Assembly (NCBI GenBank): GCA_028532985.1
Contig: JANCIK010000004.1
Location: 3,224,001 to 3,288,000 of the forward strand
Direction of reading: 5' to 3'
DNA length: 64,000 bases
DNA from: Stropharia rugosoannulata
Lineage: Eukaryota > Basidiomycota > Agaricomycetes > Agaricales > Strophariaceae
Shown here one piece after another: positions 1 through 11,216 of this stretch (position 1 is the first letter of the stretch; every line of letters begins with the position of its first letter). Both the position numbers and the translations under genes were made by a program. The notes beneath the pieces were generated by a model, which saw only the letters and a list, made by a program, of their open reading frames with translations, was not told the origin of the DNA and ran no database searches.

Positions 1-5
1 GAGTA

Positions 6-3000
6 ATGCGTAAGCGCCTGACTGGCAAGAATGCCACCACCGTTACGGTGCTCGCAGGAAAGAAGTATAAGCCAGTGGCTGAGAAAGTCAGGCCCGTCTA
101 TCAAGACTTACCAGAGAAGTTTAGAATAGTGAGGGAGATAAAAGGAGACCCACTAAAGGACATGCCGCGATTGTCACCACATCCGCCAGACTTCGTACCT
201 ACAGGTCGGTACACCACTGAGCGCATGGAGGGAATTGACAAGGCGCATGAAGGGGATTTCCTGTGGCCCGAGGAGCGCAAGTTGGTGCATCAAGTTTTCA
301 TGCAGCAGAACGAGGCGTTCGCGTGGGATGACACAGAGAAGGGTAGATTCCGTGGGACTTCTTCCTCCAGTAGACATTCCCACTGTAGAGCACACGCCTT
401 GGGTATTAAAGAACATCCCAATACCACCTGGGATGTATGAGCGCGTATGTGAATTCATCGCGACCAAGATTCGCGCAGGCACGTATGAGCCCTCGAGCTC
501 ATCGTACCGGTCGCGCTGGTTTACAGTGACTAAGAAAGACGGGGTCTCGTTCAGAATTGTGCACAGTCTGGAACCGTTAAATGCAGTAACCATTGCACAT
601 TCAGGACTACCTCCAGCAGCAGAGAGTCTAGCGGAACACTTTGCGGGGCGTGCATGTGGCGGCATCCTGGACTTGTATGTTGGGTACGATGAGCGGCTGT
701 TAGCTGAATCCTCTAGAGACCTGACTACATTCCAGACGCCGTTCGGTGCGCTGCGCTTAGTGACCCTCCCTATGGGATGGACGAACTCCGTGCCCATCTT
801 TCATGAGGATGTCGCATATATATTACGCGATGAAATACCTGAAGTTACAGAGCCCTATATAGACGATGTACCTATTAGGGGACCTAAAACGCGCCACGAG
901 TTAGAAGGAGGAGGATATGAGACGATACCAGAGAATAAGGGAATAAGGAGATTTGTATGGGAACACATGTTGAATGTCAACAGAATCGTGCAGCGCATGA
1001 AGTACTCGGGAGGAACATTTAGTGGAAAGAAGTCCATACTATGCGCGGCTGAGATAGTAGTGGTGGGGCACTTGTGCACATACGAAGGACGAAAGCCAGC
1101 ACCTGATAAAGTGCATGCAATCCTCAATTGGGGGCCATGCAAGAACATCAGTGATGTGCGCGCGTTCATGGGTACAATGGGTCTGCTCCGTATCTACATC
1201 TCAGACTATGCGAAGCGCGCAGAGCACATACAGCGGCTATTGCGTGGGAAAGAGCCCTTTGAGTGGGGGCCCGCTCAGCAAGCTAGCATGGACTCGTTGA
1301 AAGACGGTGCGTGCAACGCACATTGCGTGAAACCACTGGATTACACATTGCCAGGGCCGATTACTTTGGCTGTAGACACATCATGGCGAGCAGTAGGGTT
1401 CTACATTTACCAGCAGGACCCACAAGATTCGAAGAAGAGGGTATATGCGCGCTTCGGATCAATACTGTTAACGGAATGTGAGCAGCGCTTCTCACAGCCC
1501 AAATGGGAGTTGTATGGACTCTTACGTGCGCTACAAGCCTGTTATTATTGGCTCATCGGTGCGTGCAAGCTGGTGGTGGAAACAGATGCCAAGTACTTGA
1601 AGGGCATGTTGGATAATCCGGGCATGGGCCCTAATGCAACTATTAATCGCTGGATAGATAAAATACTTATGTATCACTTCCAGTTGAAACATGTTGCGGG
1701 AAAAACTTTCGGTGCAGATGGTTTATCGCGCAGGGAAGGGCAACCGGGAGATGAGGCGTACGCGCACTCTGAAGAAGACGATGATCAGGAGGTGGGACCG
1801 CTCGAATATGAGAAAGTCTATGAAGACGACCCAGATCCCCTGGACTTTGAAGAATTCAAAGAACAGATCGATGATCGTGGTGGGTATCTATACACCGGAC
1901 TCCTCAATGAGTTGTTTGAAGGTCCCACTGCGCGCAAGTTACCAGAAGCGCGCTCTATAGGCTGTTTCCAGCAGGAGCTCGAGCACGCACGGAAAGAGAC
2001 AGAAGCGGAAAAGCAGGCCGTGCGGGACTTCATACAGAAAGAGAGTGTGCCGCTCGCGCAGCGCGAGTACTTAGAGAAATTCATACTAGCGCATGCGATA
2101 CCCGACTCCAGAATAGAGGATCTGGAGGATGAGGAGTACGATGAGCGCAACAGGACGTCTGCAGGAAAAGATATGGATGAGAAATTGCTGATGATACGCT
2201 ACTGGTTGCAGAATCCAACCACTAGGCCTAAAGGCCTGACAGAGCGAGAATATCAGAACCTTACGAGGAACGCTCGTAACTTCTTCCTAGACAAGGACGG
2301 GCGGATGTACCGGAGATCCATAGATGACGCGCATAAGTTGGTGATAGATCAGGCGCAGCGGACATGCATGCTACGCTCAGCACATGACAGCTTGGGACAC
2401 AGAGGAGCGTATGCTACGCACAAACTGCTAGCTGAGTGCTTCTGGTGGCCTGAGTTGGAAAGGGATGTCTACTGGTATGTGAAAACATGTCATGTCTGTC
2501 AGTTAAGGCAGAAGACGATCATCCAGATCCTGCGCACCAAGACACACACACCGTCTATCTTCCAGCAACTACACGCAGACACTATGTACATGTCCCCGGC
2601 CTCCAATGGGTATAATTACATAGTGCACGGAAGATGTGCGCTGAGCTCATGGGCGGAAGGGCGGCCATTAAAGAAAGAGAATGCCCGTGCAATAGCGCAG
2701 TGGATATTTGAGGACATTATCTGCCGTTGGGGCTGTCTACAAGAAATCATCACAGATAACGGTGGACCGTTCCGCGCAGCACTCAAGTATTTAGAAAAGA
2801 AGTATGGGATTACAGGGATTACTATCTCCGCATACAACTCGCAAGCAAATGGAAAAATAGAGCGTCCCCATTGGGACATAAGACAGATGTTGTGGAAAGC
2901 GTGTGGAGGGACCGAGGGCGCGCACAAGCGTTGGAGTAGATTCTTCTACCATGTGTTGTGGGCTGACCGTATCACCATACGACGAGGATTTGGGTGTTCC

Positions 3001-3645
3001 CCATTCTTCATGGTGACAGGCACGCACCCCATACTACCATTCGACATAGCAGAAGCGACTTGGCTGGTGAAAATACCAGATCACGTACTGACTACAGAGG
3101 AGTTAGTAGGGTATCGCGCGTGCGCACTAGCCAAACATTGCGACACAGTAGAGGAGATGCGCGCACGAGTATCAAAGACGAAAAGAGATGCGATCAGGGC
3201 ATTTGAAAAGAAGCACTCGGCTAAAATCCGTGACTATGTGTTTAAGCCAGGAGATGTAGTGCTAATGAGGAACTCGGGCATAGAATCCAGTCTGAACCGT
3301 AAGATGCTTGCACGATGGAACGGGCCTTACATCATTATCACACGAAAAGATGGTGGAGCGTACTTAGTGGCAGAGATGGATGGCTCTGTGTTGAAGGATA
3401 AGGTGGCGGCGTTCTGCCTCATTCCTTACTTTGCACGGAGGCAGCTGCGCTTACCGGACGGTTTGGATGATATAATTGATCAGACCAAGGAGAACATAGC
3501 TAAAATGTTAGAGGCGCCGGACTATGAGCCAGCTATTCCCAAAGATTATATCTTTGATGAGCCCGGTGTACCCTCGGGTAGCAGTGCGCTTACAGTAGAA
3601 GAGGATGAAGAAGATGATGATGACTGGAGCGAAGAAGACACTTAG
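6..3645 (+). pseudogene. pol: Ty3/gypsy-like pol (RT-RNase H-integrase), one frameshift
   Basis: Frame 3 (6 to about 350) and frame 1 (about 355-3645) align end to end with the single family B pol ORF, so one single-base indel near 350 separates the N-terminal region from RT. The RT catalytic motif is YIDD (codons 856-867) followed by VPIRGP. RNase H follows, with a TDAKYLKGM-like segment near 1585. The integrase zinc finger (two His, then CHVC) lies near 2385-2510, and the catalytic core has HADT, TDNGG and an E in SQANGKIER. A GPY-type module (RWNGPYIII) lies near 3315, and the C-terminal tail is acidic. There is no chromodomain. Apart from the indel the frame is open, so decay is slight. 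The first residues are probably internal to a longer Pol, because the window cuts the element. Confidence 0.85.
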
Positions 3646-3772
3646 ATGCACGAGCACTGTAGGAAGAAAGCGACCACAATATAATATATTGGGTAAAGAA
3701 AATGGGGAATACAAAGAGAGCTAGCTACAGACGCCCCCTTTAAGGCGTGCAGTGCACATTGAGCCAGGATAT

Positions 3773-5089
3773 CTACTGGGCCGGCTTGTCCTCGGTGGCA
3801 GTAACGCCAGTAACGTCGAGGCTGCTCTGCAAGATGACAAGCTGCTCAACGAGGAGCGCGCAGCGCTTGAGGATGAAGTCAACCTTGTGGAGATCACAAA
3901 TGATCTCTGCTTGTAAATCACCAATGAGGCGGCACATCACCAACTCGGAAGGGTTACCCGTATTAAGGGGCTCCTTAAGGAGGTTAGCGGCAGCATCAAG
4001 ACAAGCATTGACCTTGTCATTGTCCAAAACGAGAGAAGTGCCTGAGGAAGAAGGGTTAGAAAAGATTAGTAAGAGAGTGGTGCGGTGCACGCACCTTGCA
4101 TAATAAAAGGAGAGTCGGGGAATGTAGGAACGCCCTCTGAGCCCAGCCTGGCTTTCTTAGGAGAGGCTTCACCTGCGGCGGCGTCACGGAATGAGCGACG
4201 AAGCTTGGTCTGACGATAAGTCATACCTCGACCAAGCGGACGAGAGCGGTAACCGGGAGTGTCTCCGCGCTTGCGCTGGTATTTCTATAAGAATCTAAGT
4301 GTGCGCAGCGGAGACGAGTCAGACACACACCTGCTTGGGAGTATCAGGTGGTGCGGCGCGCTTCTTGTTAGGACTCGGCTCGGGTGTATGCTGCCTGCTG
4401 GGAGGACCTCCCTCAGTCGCGGCTTCAACTTTATTGTCGAGGGCCATCTTTTTGAGGAGCATGTAAAGTTGCATGTTAGTGATGTCTGGTAAAGAAACTA
4501 AGGTTAGCCACACCTTGTCATCGTCAGAGTCAGGAGATGTAGTACCTCCAGGCACGGAGGCGGTCTCAAGGTCCGCAGTTGCGGAACGTGTAAGAACGCG
4601 AACGTTGTGCTGCGCGCACCAAAAAGGGGATTAAGTATAGAAAGGGTTAGGAGAGGAAGATGAGCACACAGGTCCAGTAGGGGTATGGGTGCACTGACGA
4701 GAAGCGGCAGCCTTGGCCTTGAGGACTTGTTCATGCAAGTTGATAAATGCGTTGGCGGCAGGGGAGAAGGAGCGAATGTGGTGGTCAGCCTCGAGCGACG
4801 TATATATGGCGCAAGTCTCATTGAGAATCTCGATAGCTTCATTGTTGTTTATAACACGAGTGATACCGCCGTGCGCATCGCGCCAGCGGTTCTGCAATCG
4901 TGCCAGACGAAGTCAGTAACATACAACAAGGGAACCGCGCGATGCGCGCACCAAATCGACAGCAAGCAGCTCCAGGCTGCCAGTATAATTCGCAGGAGTG
5001 GCAGAGGCCAACCCACGAATGTCCTGGATCAGCGAGAGTTGATGCTTGACATTGGTGAAGTTAAAAAGAGGAGCATGAGTAGTAGCCAT
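3773..5089 (-). CDS. P-g3: antisense multi-exon accessory gene of family P, function unknown
   Basis: Five exons can be assembled on minus: 5089-4925, 4891-4670, 4609-4331, 4284-4095, 4041-3773, giving 374 codons. Introns 2-4 are 46-60 nt with GT/AG ends and consistent phase. The first gap is only 33 nt and contains an in-frame TGA, so it is either a very short intron or a nonsense lesion. A TATA box lies about 60 nt before the ATG. The protein starts MATTHAPLFNF. It has helical N-terminal sequence, a Ser/Pro-rich middle with an NLS-like NKKRA, a basic exon 4 (KYQRKRG, then many R/K) and a leucine-rich helical C-terminus. I recognise no domain. The gene ends 127 bp from the pol stop, so the two are convergent. 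A basic, nuclear, DNA-associated role is inference only. Confidence 0.65.
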
Positions 5090-5148
5090 GGTAGTGGTTG
5101 AGAACAGTAGGAATAAAGTGTGGTGCACTCATACAGAGACAGCGAGCG

Positions 5149-5157
5149 TTTTATATA
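5149..5157 (-). promoter_or_regulatory. TATA box of P-g3
   Basis: TATATAAAA on minus, about 60 nt upstream of the chosen start at 5089. A further in-frame ATG at 5128 would sit only about 20 nt from the TATA box, at the expected transcription start, so 5089 is preferred. The 12-bp palindrome GCTGTGCACAGC lies slightly upstream, near 5190. Confidence 0.6.
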
Positions 5158-5373
5158 GCATTCGCTGGGTTGATCAGTGCTGTGCACAGCTGGTGACTGA
5201 CCGAACAGCAGGCCCAAGGAGTTAAAGGAGGGACTTTACAAAAGGGTCCAGATGGGTCATAACACAGGGCTACACCTGTCTAATGTTACATTCACGGAGA
5301 TTGAGTGGGATGGAAGGGACCTGAATACAAGAGCCCATATAGCAACGAGAAGAAGGGGGAAGATTGTGCACGC

Positions 5374-6339
5374 TGTGAGGGGCTGGGGCTGGCCCCTCGT
5401 GAAAACATGAAAAACCATAAGGTTCAGAACATAGATACACAAGAAGCAACATATCCGCCATAACGATCGGAAACTACTATCGGAAACTGAAAGAACAAGA
5501 AGAAGCACAAAATATGAAGACTGAGATATGAAGATGCAAGTTTATTCGAAGATATGAAATATGTACATGATGAAACAAGAAGACAAGCACATGGAAGACT
5601 CAAGATGTTATTACAACTCAATGGCAGATCAAGAAAGACAACAGCATCAGAGCAATATTGGACTTCTGATACCGACAACATCAGATCAATATTAACAATC
5701 TGATGTAACTATGGACCCACAAGGGAGTCAATCACATGAAAATACTCATACATACGACCTGGGACACAGAGGGGTAACGGATTCCGACGATATGCAGGGG
5801 TTTCCGACGACATACAGGCGTGTGGTAGCAGAAAGCAGAAGAACCTCGACACAAACACAAGGGACATAGGTGTGGAAAGAGGGTTGGAGGAGATGTATGT
5901 TCAGGGGTGAACATGGAGATGATCCGGCCACAGGAAGATTTCTCGTGCTTGGGCTTGGTTTCCGAAGATAAGGAAATTTGTGGCCAAGATATGAAGCATG
6001 CTGTTGTGCAGCATGGTTTCCGACGAGATAAAGTCAGCACAGGCAGTCGGATCTTCGTGGATGTATAAGGTACAATCTGGGCATGGCAACCAAACGGGTA
6101 TTTAAGGAGTAGAATATCTCTGTACTTCCCCAGCTTCCTTCAGGGTTAAATTCTACCTACACACATCATATCAGTTCGCATCGGAAACCGTCATTTAAAC
6201 CTCGTACACTGGAAGCTCCTTGTTATAAAACAAGTAAAACCTTTTCAACGTGCTATCGTTGTACACACGTTGCCTTCGCACATTGTGAACTATAGAGACA
6301 GGCTTTTCAGACCAGTCCAACCTAACTTCGCACCTCACA
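5374..6339 (+). repeat. Solo LTR of family B (copy A)
   Basis: A 966-bp copy of the family B LTR, in opposite orientation to copies B and C. It starts TGTGAGG and ends CCTCACA. It is flanked on both sides by ACGC (5370-5373 and 6340-6343), which I read as a 4-bp target-site duplication. No internal sequence remains, as expected after LTR-LTR recombination. It contains six TTTCCGA/TCGGAAA heptamers. It lies between the promoter region of P-g3 and the 3' end of P-g2. ORFs within it are shared by all three copies and are not considered genes. Confidence 0.9.
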
Positions 6340-6588
6340 ACGCATCGCAGCAAAAGAGTGCGCGCATCAAGGGAGATGCAGGTCTTTCCCCGTTTGGCAA
6401 ATTGATGTCCGCTTTGAGATTGAAGCCGAAAATGCATAACAATGTTACCCGACAGTCTTATTTCAAATACAGGGTCATGACACATGTACCAAGAAATAGA
6501 TGCTAGCTATGACTATAGATAGTTATCAATGGAAAGACAGCAAAATGTCAGTCCGGGAATTAAACATCCTAAGAAGTGATGGTCAGGG

Positions 6589-7657
6589 TCAGCACAGCGC
6601 ACGAGGAGAAAGACCCACAGGAAAGAATTCCTCCTGGTAAAAGACCTGGGCGGCATAGTGGAGTTGTCGGAAGTGTTCAGAGTGAGGGAGGGTGCTGTAG
6701 CGCTCAGCATCAGTAGTACCACACAAGCGCAGGACGAGCTCGCTATAGTGAAGCTGAGCGCACAAGTGCGAGATGCGAGGCGAGTGACAGGTAGCTTCGG
6801 TCAGTGCCAGAGCCCGCTACAAGGATGTCAGAGCCGCGCACGAAAAGGCTGGAGAAGGGGGACATGCGCGCACTGCATGGTCTTGAACGTGACGCATCAT
6901 GTCTAGGCAGATGGTCATGGGAAGCAGCGGTTCAGTTGCAGCCTCAAGAATAAAATGAAGGGCGCCTATGCAGATGCAGCAGACGCACTCATGGTCATCA
7001 AGCGGAATATCAGCTAGCACCCGCTTGGGTAGAGCAGCTAAGCGCAAGAAGGAAGGATCGGACCTCGCGCGTTGAAGGAGATTACTTTCGGTATCGAAGG
7101 AGGGCATGCTGATAAAAGACATGTTCATGGAGGGATCATATATATCACTAAACGATCCATCAGAGCCGCACACGGGCTCAATCGTAGCTAATATCATCTA
7201 CTACAAGGGCAGCGTCGGGATCTACGTCTAGAATGGCGGTCCCTGTTGGTTCCGAGGGTGGGAGATTGTGAAAAGGCATGCCAAGATGGCTGTACCGATC
7301 GAGAATGTGATGAGCGGCGTTGCTGAGCATGCACGCATCGAAATGATCATCGCTAAATCTGCGCTGAGTGCAGCCTTCGTGAAACACGATCGTCATGACT
7401 AAAGGCAGGAATTGGCGGTTGAAGTCGATAAAACGCAAAGGCAGTGTAATCCGATCCTGGAGGAAAATGTCAGCAGAAGGAGCGCTTGCAGGAAATTGGA
7501 AAGTTACCAATGCGCGCACGAGGGACTGAGCAGACTGTAGAGGAAAGTGAAAAGGGCCATTGTGGCAGTCCTCTGCGAGCTCCGCATGAATGGCGAGTTG
7601 TCTCAGTAAAACAGTGAATTGGCAAGCAACAGCAGTGCACTGATATCGGAGAGCCAT
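6589..7657 (-). CDS. P-g2: antisense accessory gene of family P, related to B-a1
   Basis: On minus, an ORF from 7657 to 7178 (159 codons) overlaps by 20 nt a second ORF from 7197 that splices into a last exon (7197-6874, intron 6873-6817, exon 6816-6589; 183 codons). Similarity to B-a1 spans both parts. The strongest stretch is LPKRVLADIPLDDHE, which matches ARHLLEMFPMEDHE in B-a1, so I read them as one gene. How the two frames join at 7178-7197 is unresolved: an unrecognised intron or a frameshift. The intron donor is GTGCGC, as in other family P introns. A TATA box (7697-7703) precedes the ATG. No known domain is recognised. It is mostly helical and cytoplasmic or nuclear by composition, with no signal peptide. 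Confidence 0.6.
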
Positions 7658-7677
7658 AACAGAGAGTAAAGAAACTC

Positions 7678-7715
7678 TCAACTGGGGACAGTTGAATTTA
7701 TAGTGGGGGGGAGAG
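7678..7715. promoter_or_regulatory. P-g2 promoter (minus) overlapping dyad and PPT-like tract (plus)
   Basis: Three signals are packed together. An inverted repeat on + has AACTG-GGGA-CAGTT, extendable to 7 bp per arm with one bulged A. TATAAAT lies on minus at 7697-7703. Seven G followed by AGA occupy 7706-7715 on +. The same order (dyad, TATA-like, G-run-AGA) recurs at 22137-22174 and, for family B, at 11217-11270. The G-run-AGA is the expected form of a polypurine tract for plus-strand priming. Confidence 0.55.
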
Positions 7716-8050
7716 ATGGCCTAGCCAAGCAAGGATAAATCTAGGAGCGTAAGGAGATAGGGCAGAGAGATCAAGAGCTCGGGACATTGGGGGGCACATA
7801 CTTGCAAGTGCGCGCTGGTCATATGCGCACATCGCACTTGTACTCGCTCACTACAGAAAACTTGCTATTAGGGACTACCCTAGGAGATAAAGCACTTAAA
7901 AATCACACAGGAGAGAGACAAGAAAATAATTAAAAGCATATAATAGTAAACAAAAACTACTCTACATATGCTAGATAGAATAGTGAGGAAGGGAACAGGA
8001 ATGAAGTACAAAATGAAAACAAGCACCAAAATGCGCGCCCCGCAGCAAGA
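7716..8050. other. 335 bp without a gene
   Basis: Lies between the PPT-like tract and the stop codon of P-g1. It could hold the start of a family P 3' LTR, but no LTR end or second copy could be matched. It contains one TGCGCGC motif (about 7808) and AT-rich sequence toward 7960. Nothing else is recognised. Confidence 0.4.
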
Positions 8051-10081
8051 CTAGGCCTCCATATTATCGCCTTCCCTATCAACCTCTTCGCCAGCCGAGA
8101 CCTCGGGGCTTGAGTCGTCAACAACGATGGGGGAAGATTTATAAGACCAGACAGGAGCTTTGCCTTTACCTTTACCCTTGCCTTTGCCCTTGGGAATCGC
8201 GGCACGGACTTTGGAAACTTTGGAAGGCTGGGAAGCTGGGACAAAGGAGGAAGGATCTTGATGGGGGTGATCAGGGTGATAGAAGGAAGACAGAGGAATA
8301 AAGTCAGGCGATTGATGTGAGTCCAGCAGTTGGCAGAGCGCATCGTAGGAGGCGCAGAGCTGCGTGAGATCCATAGAACGGAGGGCATCGAAGGTTTCAC
8401 AGTCAGTGAAACGAGAGCCAATGATGACATTAGTGGGCATAGTCGCGGCCATAGCCTGCGCAAGCTGCACGAGCTGGATAAGTTCAGCGAAATAAAGACG
8501 CTGAAGTCCTCGACGAGTTTCTTCTGCGGCACGCGCTTGCTGGCTGAACGTGTCGAGACGGGCAAAAGAGGCCTGTAGTTCTAAGAAAAAGGAGGGAAAT
8601 AATAAGTATTAGAAGGAAAGAAAGGAAAGGGAAGATGTGCGCACCACGGGGGGAGGTGCGATGCCAACCGGAAGTGTTTTCTAACACGCTGTCAAGCTCG
8701 GCACCGGTCATGGTATGAAGGCAAGGGCCTTGGCTGCCCAGACAACAGTTTGAACACTTCCTTCCGGGGCCACGAAGGATGCAGAAGTGTTTTAGGGAGG
8801 GGGAGCTGTCCTGAGGACGCTCGCACAGCGAGCAGGTGAACCCAGGCTAAAAGAAGAAAATCAATTGAGAACTAAAAGAAGAAACAAAGAAAAGGGGACT
8901 CACAATGATGGCCTCGCGCAGCGCCTCTTCAGGAGGCAGGTCAGCCATGCTTATGGCGTCAGGCAAAGGCTCGCCAGCCAGTGCCAGGGAGGCGTGGTAA
9001 ACACCGGGTAGGAGGTTGAAGACGGGGTACGTCGACTGATACTGAGATTTAGAGGAATCGATTCCCCGAAGGCGGGGCAGCTCAGCCAGGTCGCTGGAAG
9101 CGGCCTTTGCGGGAACGACCTTCGTGCGCGATGCGTGCACCTTAGTGGCAGGAGGTGCGTGCTGTCTAGAAGGGCCCGCCACTGCCTCCTGGACCACTAA
9201 AATAAAAATAAAATAAAAGGAGACATTAGATAGGAAACCGAGACCAGTAAGAAATACTGTACCGGGAGTAGTAGTAGAGCACGCACATTTCGCTTTAGGG
9301 ATCGGAGGGACTGGAAGGGCAGATATTGGAACAAGAGATGCGTGCTTGCATTTGGCCAGCGTCGTAGGGGCAGGAACCGAAGGAGGAACTAGCGAGGCGC
9401 GCGTCGAGGGAACTGGGTCGGGGGAAGGGGGTGGCGGAGTTGACGAGGCGCGTGGTGGTTCAGACGGGGGCGCGGTGGTCGTCTCGAGAGGACCTGTGGT
9501 CTTGGCTTCGGGCGCGGCCATCTCCACATCGCGCTCGGACGACTCAGGAGGGATGTACTGGATGCAGGGCTCTGGGAGAGCCCCGGGCGACCAGGACACG
9601 GGAAAAGCGGTGGCAAAGGCAATTTTATAAGAGGGCAGCTGTAAGAAGCGATCAGCGTATGTTTAAAATCAAAAGGAAAAAGAAAGTCAAAAGAAACGGG
9701 GCTTACAGGTTTTAGCTCGGGCATGGGCTCGGAGAACCATAAAGCGTGCTGGGTTATGTCCTCAGAATTCCATCCGAAAACGGGATCGTCGTCACCAGTG
9801 GCCAGGAGGGATAACAAGAGGGCCAATTCGCGCGTTCCTGCGTGGTGAGTGGTGTCGATCGGAAATGCGCGCACATGGCTTTCGACCGCGAGGCCAAACT
9901 GTTCGCGGAGGGACATGAATTGGTCGACGTCCTCGGGGCTCAGCTGGTCGCAGCCGCCCAAGTCCTCGAAAGTGTCGTAGTGAACTAGCACAGGGCGGAG
10001 TCGGTGAAAATGGTCGGCACAGTCGAGTGCGCGCTCTTCCTTTTGAACTTTAAGCAGTTGGGTGACGCCACGGAAAGCCAT
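8051..10081 (-). CDS. P-g1: antisense Cys-rich (zinc-binding-like) coiled-coil protein
   Basis: Five exons in phase: 10081-9707, 9638-9263, 9196-8904, 8846-8645, 8580-8051. All junctions are GT/AG and the introns are 57-68 nt. The protein is 591 aa. Residues 1-125 are a helical N-terminal region (MAFRGVTQLLKV...). Residues 126-348 are a long Pro/Ser/Ala-rich linker. Exon 4 encodes a Cys cluster C353-x2-C356-x13-C370-x8-C379-x2-C382-x7-C390 containing RKCSNC. Exon 5 has a Gln/Ala-rich helix likely to coil, then a run of GK repeats and an acidic end. The Cys module matches that of B-a4 in spacing style and in the R-x-C-x-N-C core, and in both genes it has its own exon. A nucleic-acid-binding role is inference. 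Family B is inserted 60 bp upstream of its TATA box. Confidence 0.75.
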
Positions 10082-10179
10082 GAAGCTGTTATGATCCAGG
10101 GTAAGAAATAAGTGGGAAGCAGTAGGGACTTAGAGAGGGAAGCAAGAGAAAGAAAGAACGAGGAGGGCAAGGGAACTGG

Positions 10180-10187
10180 ATATATAT
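10180..10187 (-). promoter_or_regulatory. TATA box of P-g1
   Basis: GCATATATATCC on minus, about 95 nt before the ATG at 10081. A pyrimidine-rich leader lies between. The family B insertion site at 10247/10248 is only 60 bp upstream, so upstream control sequence of P-g1 is now LTR. Confidence 0.5.
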
Positions 10188-10247
10188 GCAGGAGAGAATG
10201 GCAAAGGAAAATTCTGGAGTATGAGAGAAGCGGACGGTGATGAGCGT

Positions 10248-11216
10248 TGTGAGGTGCGAAGTTGGGTTGGACTGAAGCCTGTCTCTATTGTCTCTATAGT
10301 TCACAATGTGCGAAGGCAACGTGTGTACAATGATAGCACGTTGAAAAGGTTTTACTTGTTTTATAACAAGGAGCTTCCAGTGTACGAGGTATAAACAACG
10401 GTTTCCGATGCGAACTGGTATGATGTGTGTAGGTAGAATTTAACCCTGAAGGAAGCTGGAGAAGTACAGAGATATTCTACTCCTTAAATACCTGTCTGGT
10501 TGCCATGCCCAGATCGTACCATATACATCCACGAAGATCCGACCGCCCATGCTGACTTTATCTCGTCGGAAACCATGCTGTACTACAGCATGCTTCATAT
10601 CTTGGCCACAAATTTCCTTATCTTCGGAAACCAAGCCCCCAAGCACAAGAGATCTTCCTGCGGCCGGATCAACTCCATGTTCTCTCCTAAACACACATCT
10701 CCTCCGACCCTCTTTCCACACCTATGTCCCTTGTGTTTATATCGAGATACTTCTGCTTTCTGCTACCATACGCTTGCATGTCGTCGGAAACCCTTGCATA
10801 TCGTCGGAATCCGTTGCCATATTTGTCCCAGGTCGTATGTATGAGTATTTCCATGTGATTGACTCCCTTGTGGGTCCATAGTTACATCAGATTGTTAATA
10901 TTGATCTGATGTTGTCGGCATCAGAAGTCCAATATTGCTCTGATGCTGTTGTCTTTCTTGATCTGCCATTGAGTTGTAATAACATCTTGAGTCTTCCTTG
11001 TGCTTGTCTTCTTGTTTCATCATGTACATATTTCATATCTTCGAATAAACTTGCATCTTCATATCTCAGTCTTCATATTTTGTGCTTCTTCTTGTTCTTT
11101 CAGTTTCCGATAGTAGTTTCCGATCGTTATGGCGGATATGTTGCTTCTTGTGTATCTATGTTCTGAACCTTATGGTTTTTCATGTTTTCACGAGGGGCCA
11201 GCCCCAGCCCCTCACA
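10248..11216 (-). repeat. 3' LTR of family B (copy B)
   Basis: TGTGAGG at 10248 and CCTCACA ending at 11216 form a 7-bp terminal inverted repeat. From about 10898 to 11216 it is identical by eye to copy C. From 10248 to about 10890 it carries several dozen substitutions and small indels relative to copy C, whereas solo copy A matches copy C there. It is therefore a mosaic, and not a simple age-diverged partner of copy C. Confidence 0.9.

Larger units (their letters stand above)
1..7715 (+). mobile_element. Family P Ty3-like LTR element, 5' part outside window
   Basis: A pol gene on + is followed by genes on the opposite strand (P-g3, P-g2) and then by a purine tract at 7706-7715 that resembles the PPT found just before the 3' LTR of family B. 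The left LTR, PBS and gag would lie before base 1. The 3' LTR is not identified: no TG...CA unit starting at 7716 could be matched to another copy. A solo LTR of family B (5374-6339) is inserted in it. A second PPT-like site of the same type at 22163-22174 means that P-g1 and P-g0 may belong either to this copy or to a second one. The right boundary is therefore uncertain. Confidence 0.5.

Noticed and set aside
5424..6089. ORFs repeated at 5.4-6.1, 10.5-11.2 and 21.1-21.7 kb
   Set aside because: They are translations of the three family B LTR copies, with no sign of coding constraint; in copy B some are frameshifted.
7716..8060. Family P LTR from TGGCCTAG (7717) to CTAGGCCTCCA (8051)
   Set aside because: The match at the right end falls in the stop codon region of P-g1 and lacks a PBS or second copy.
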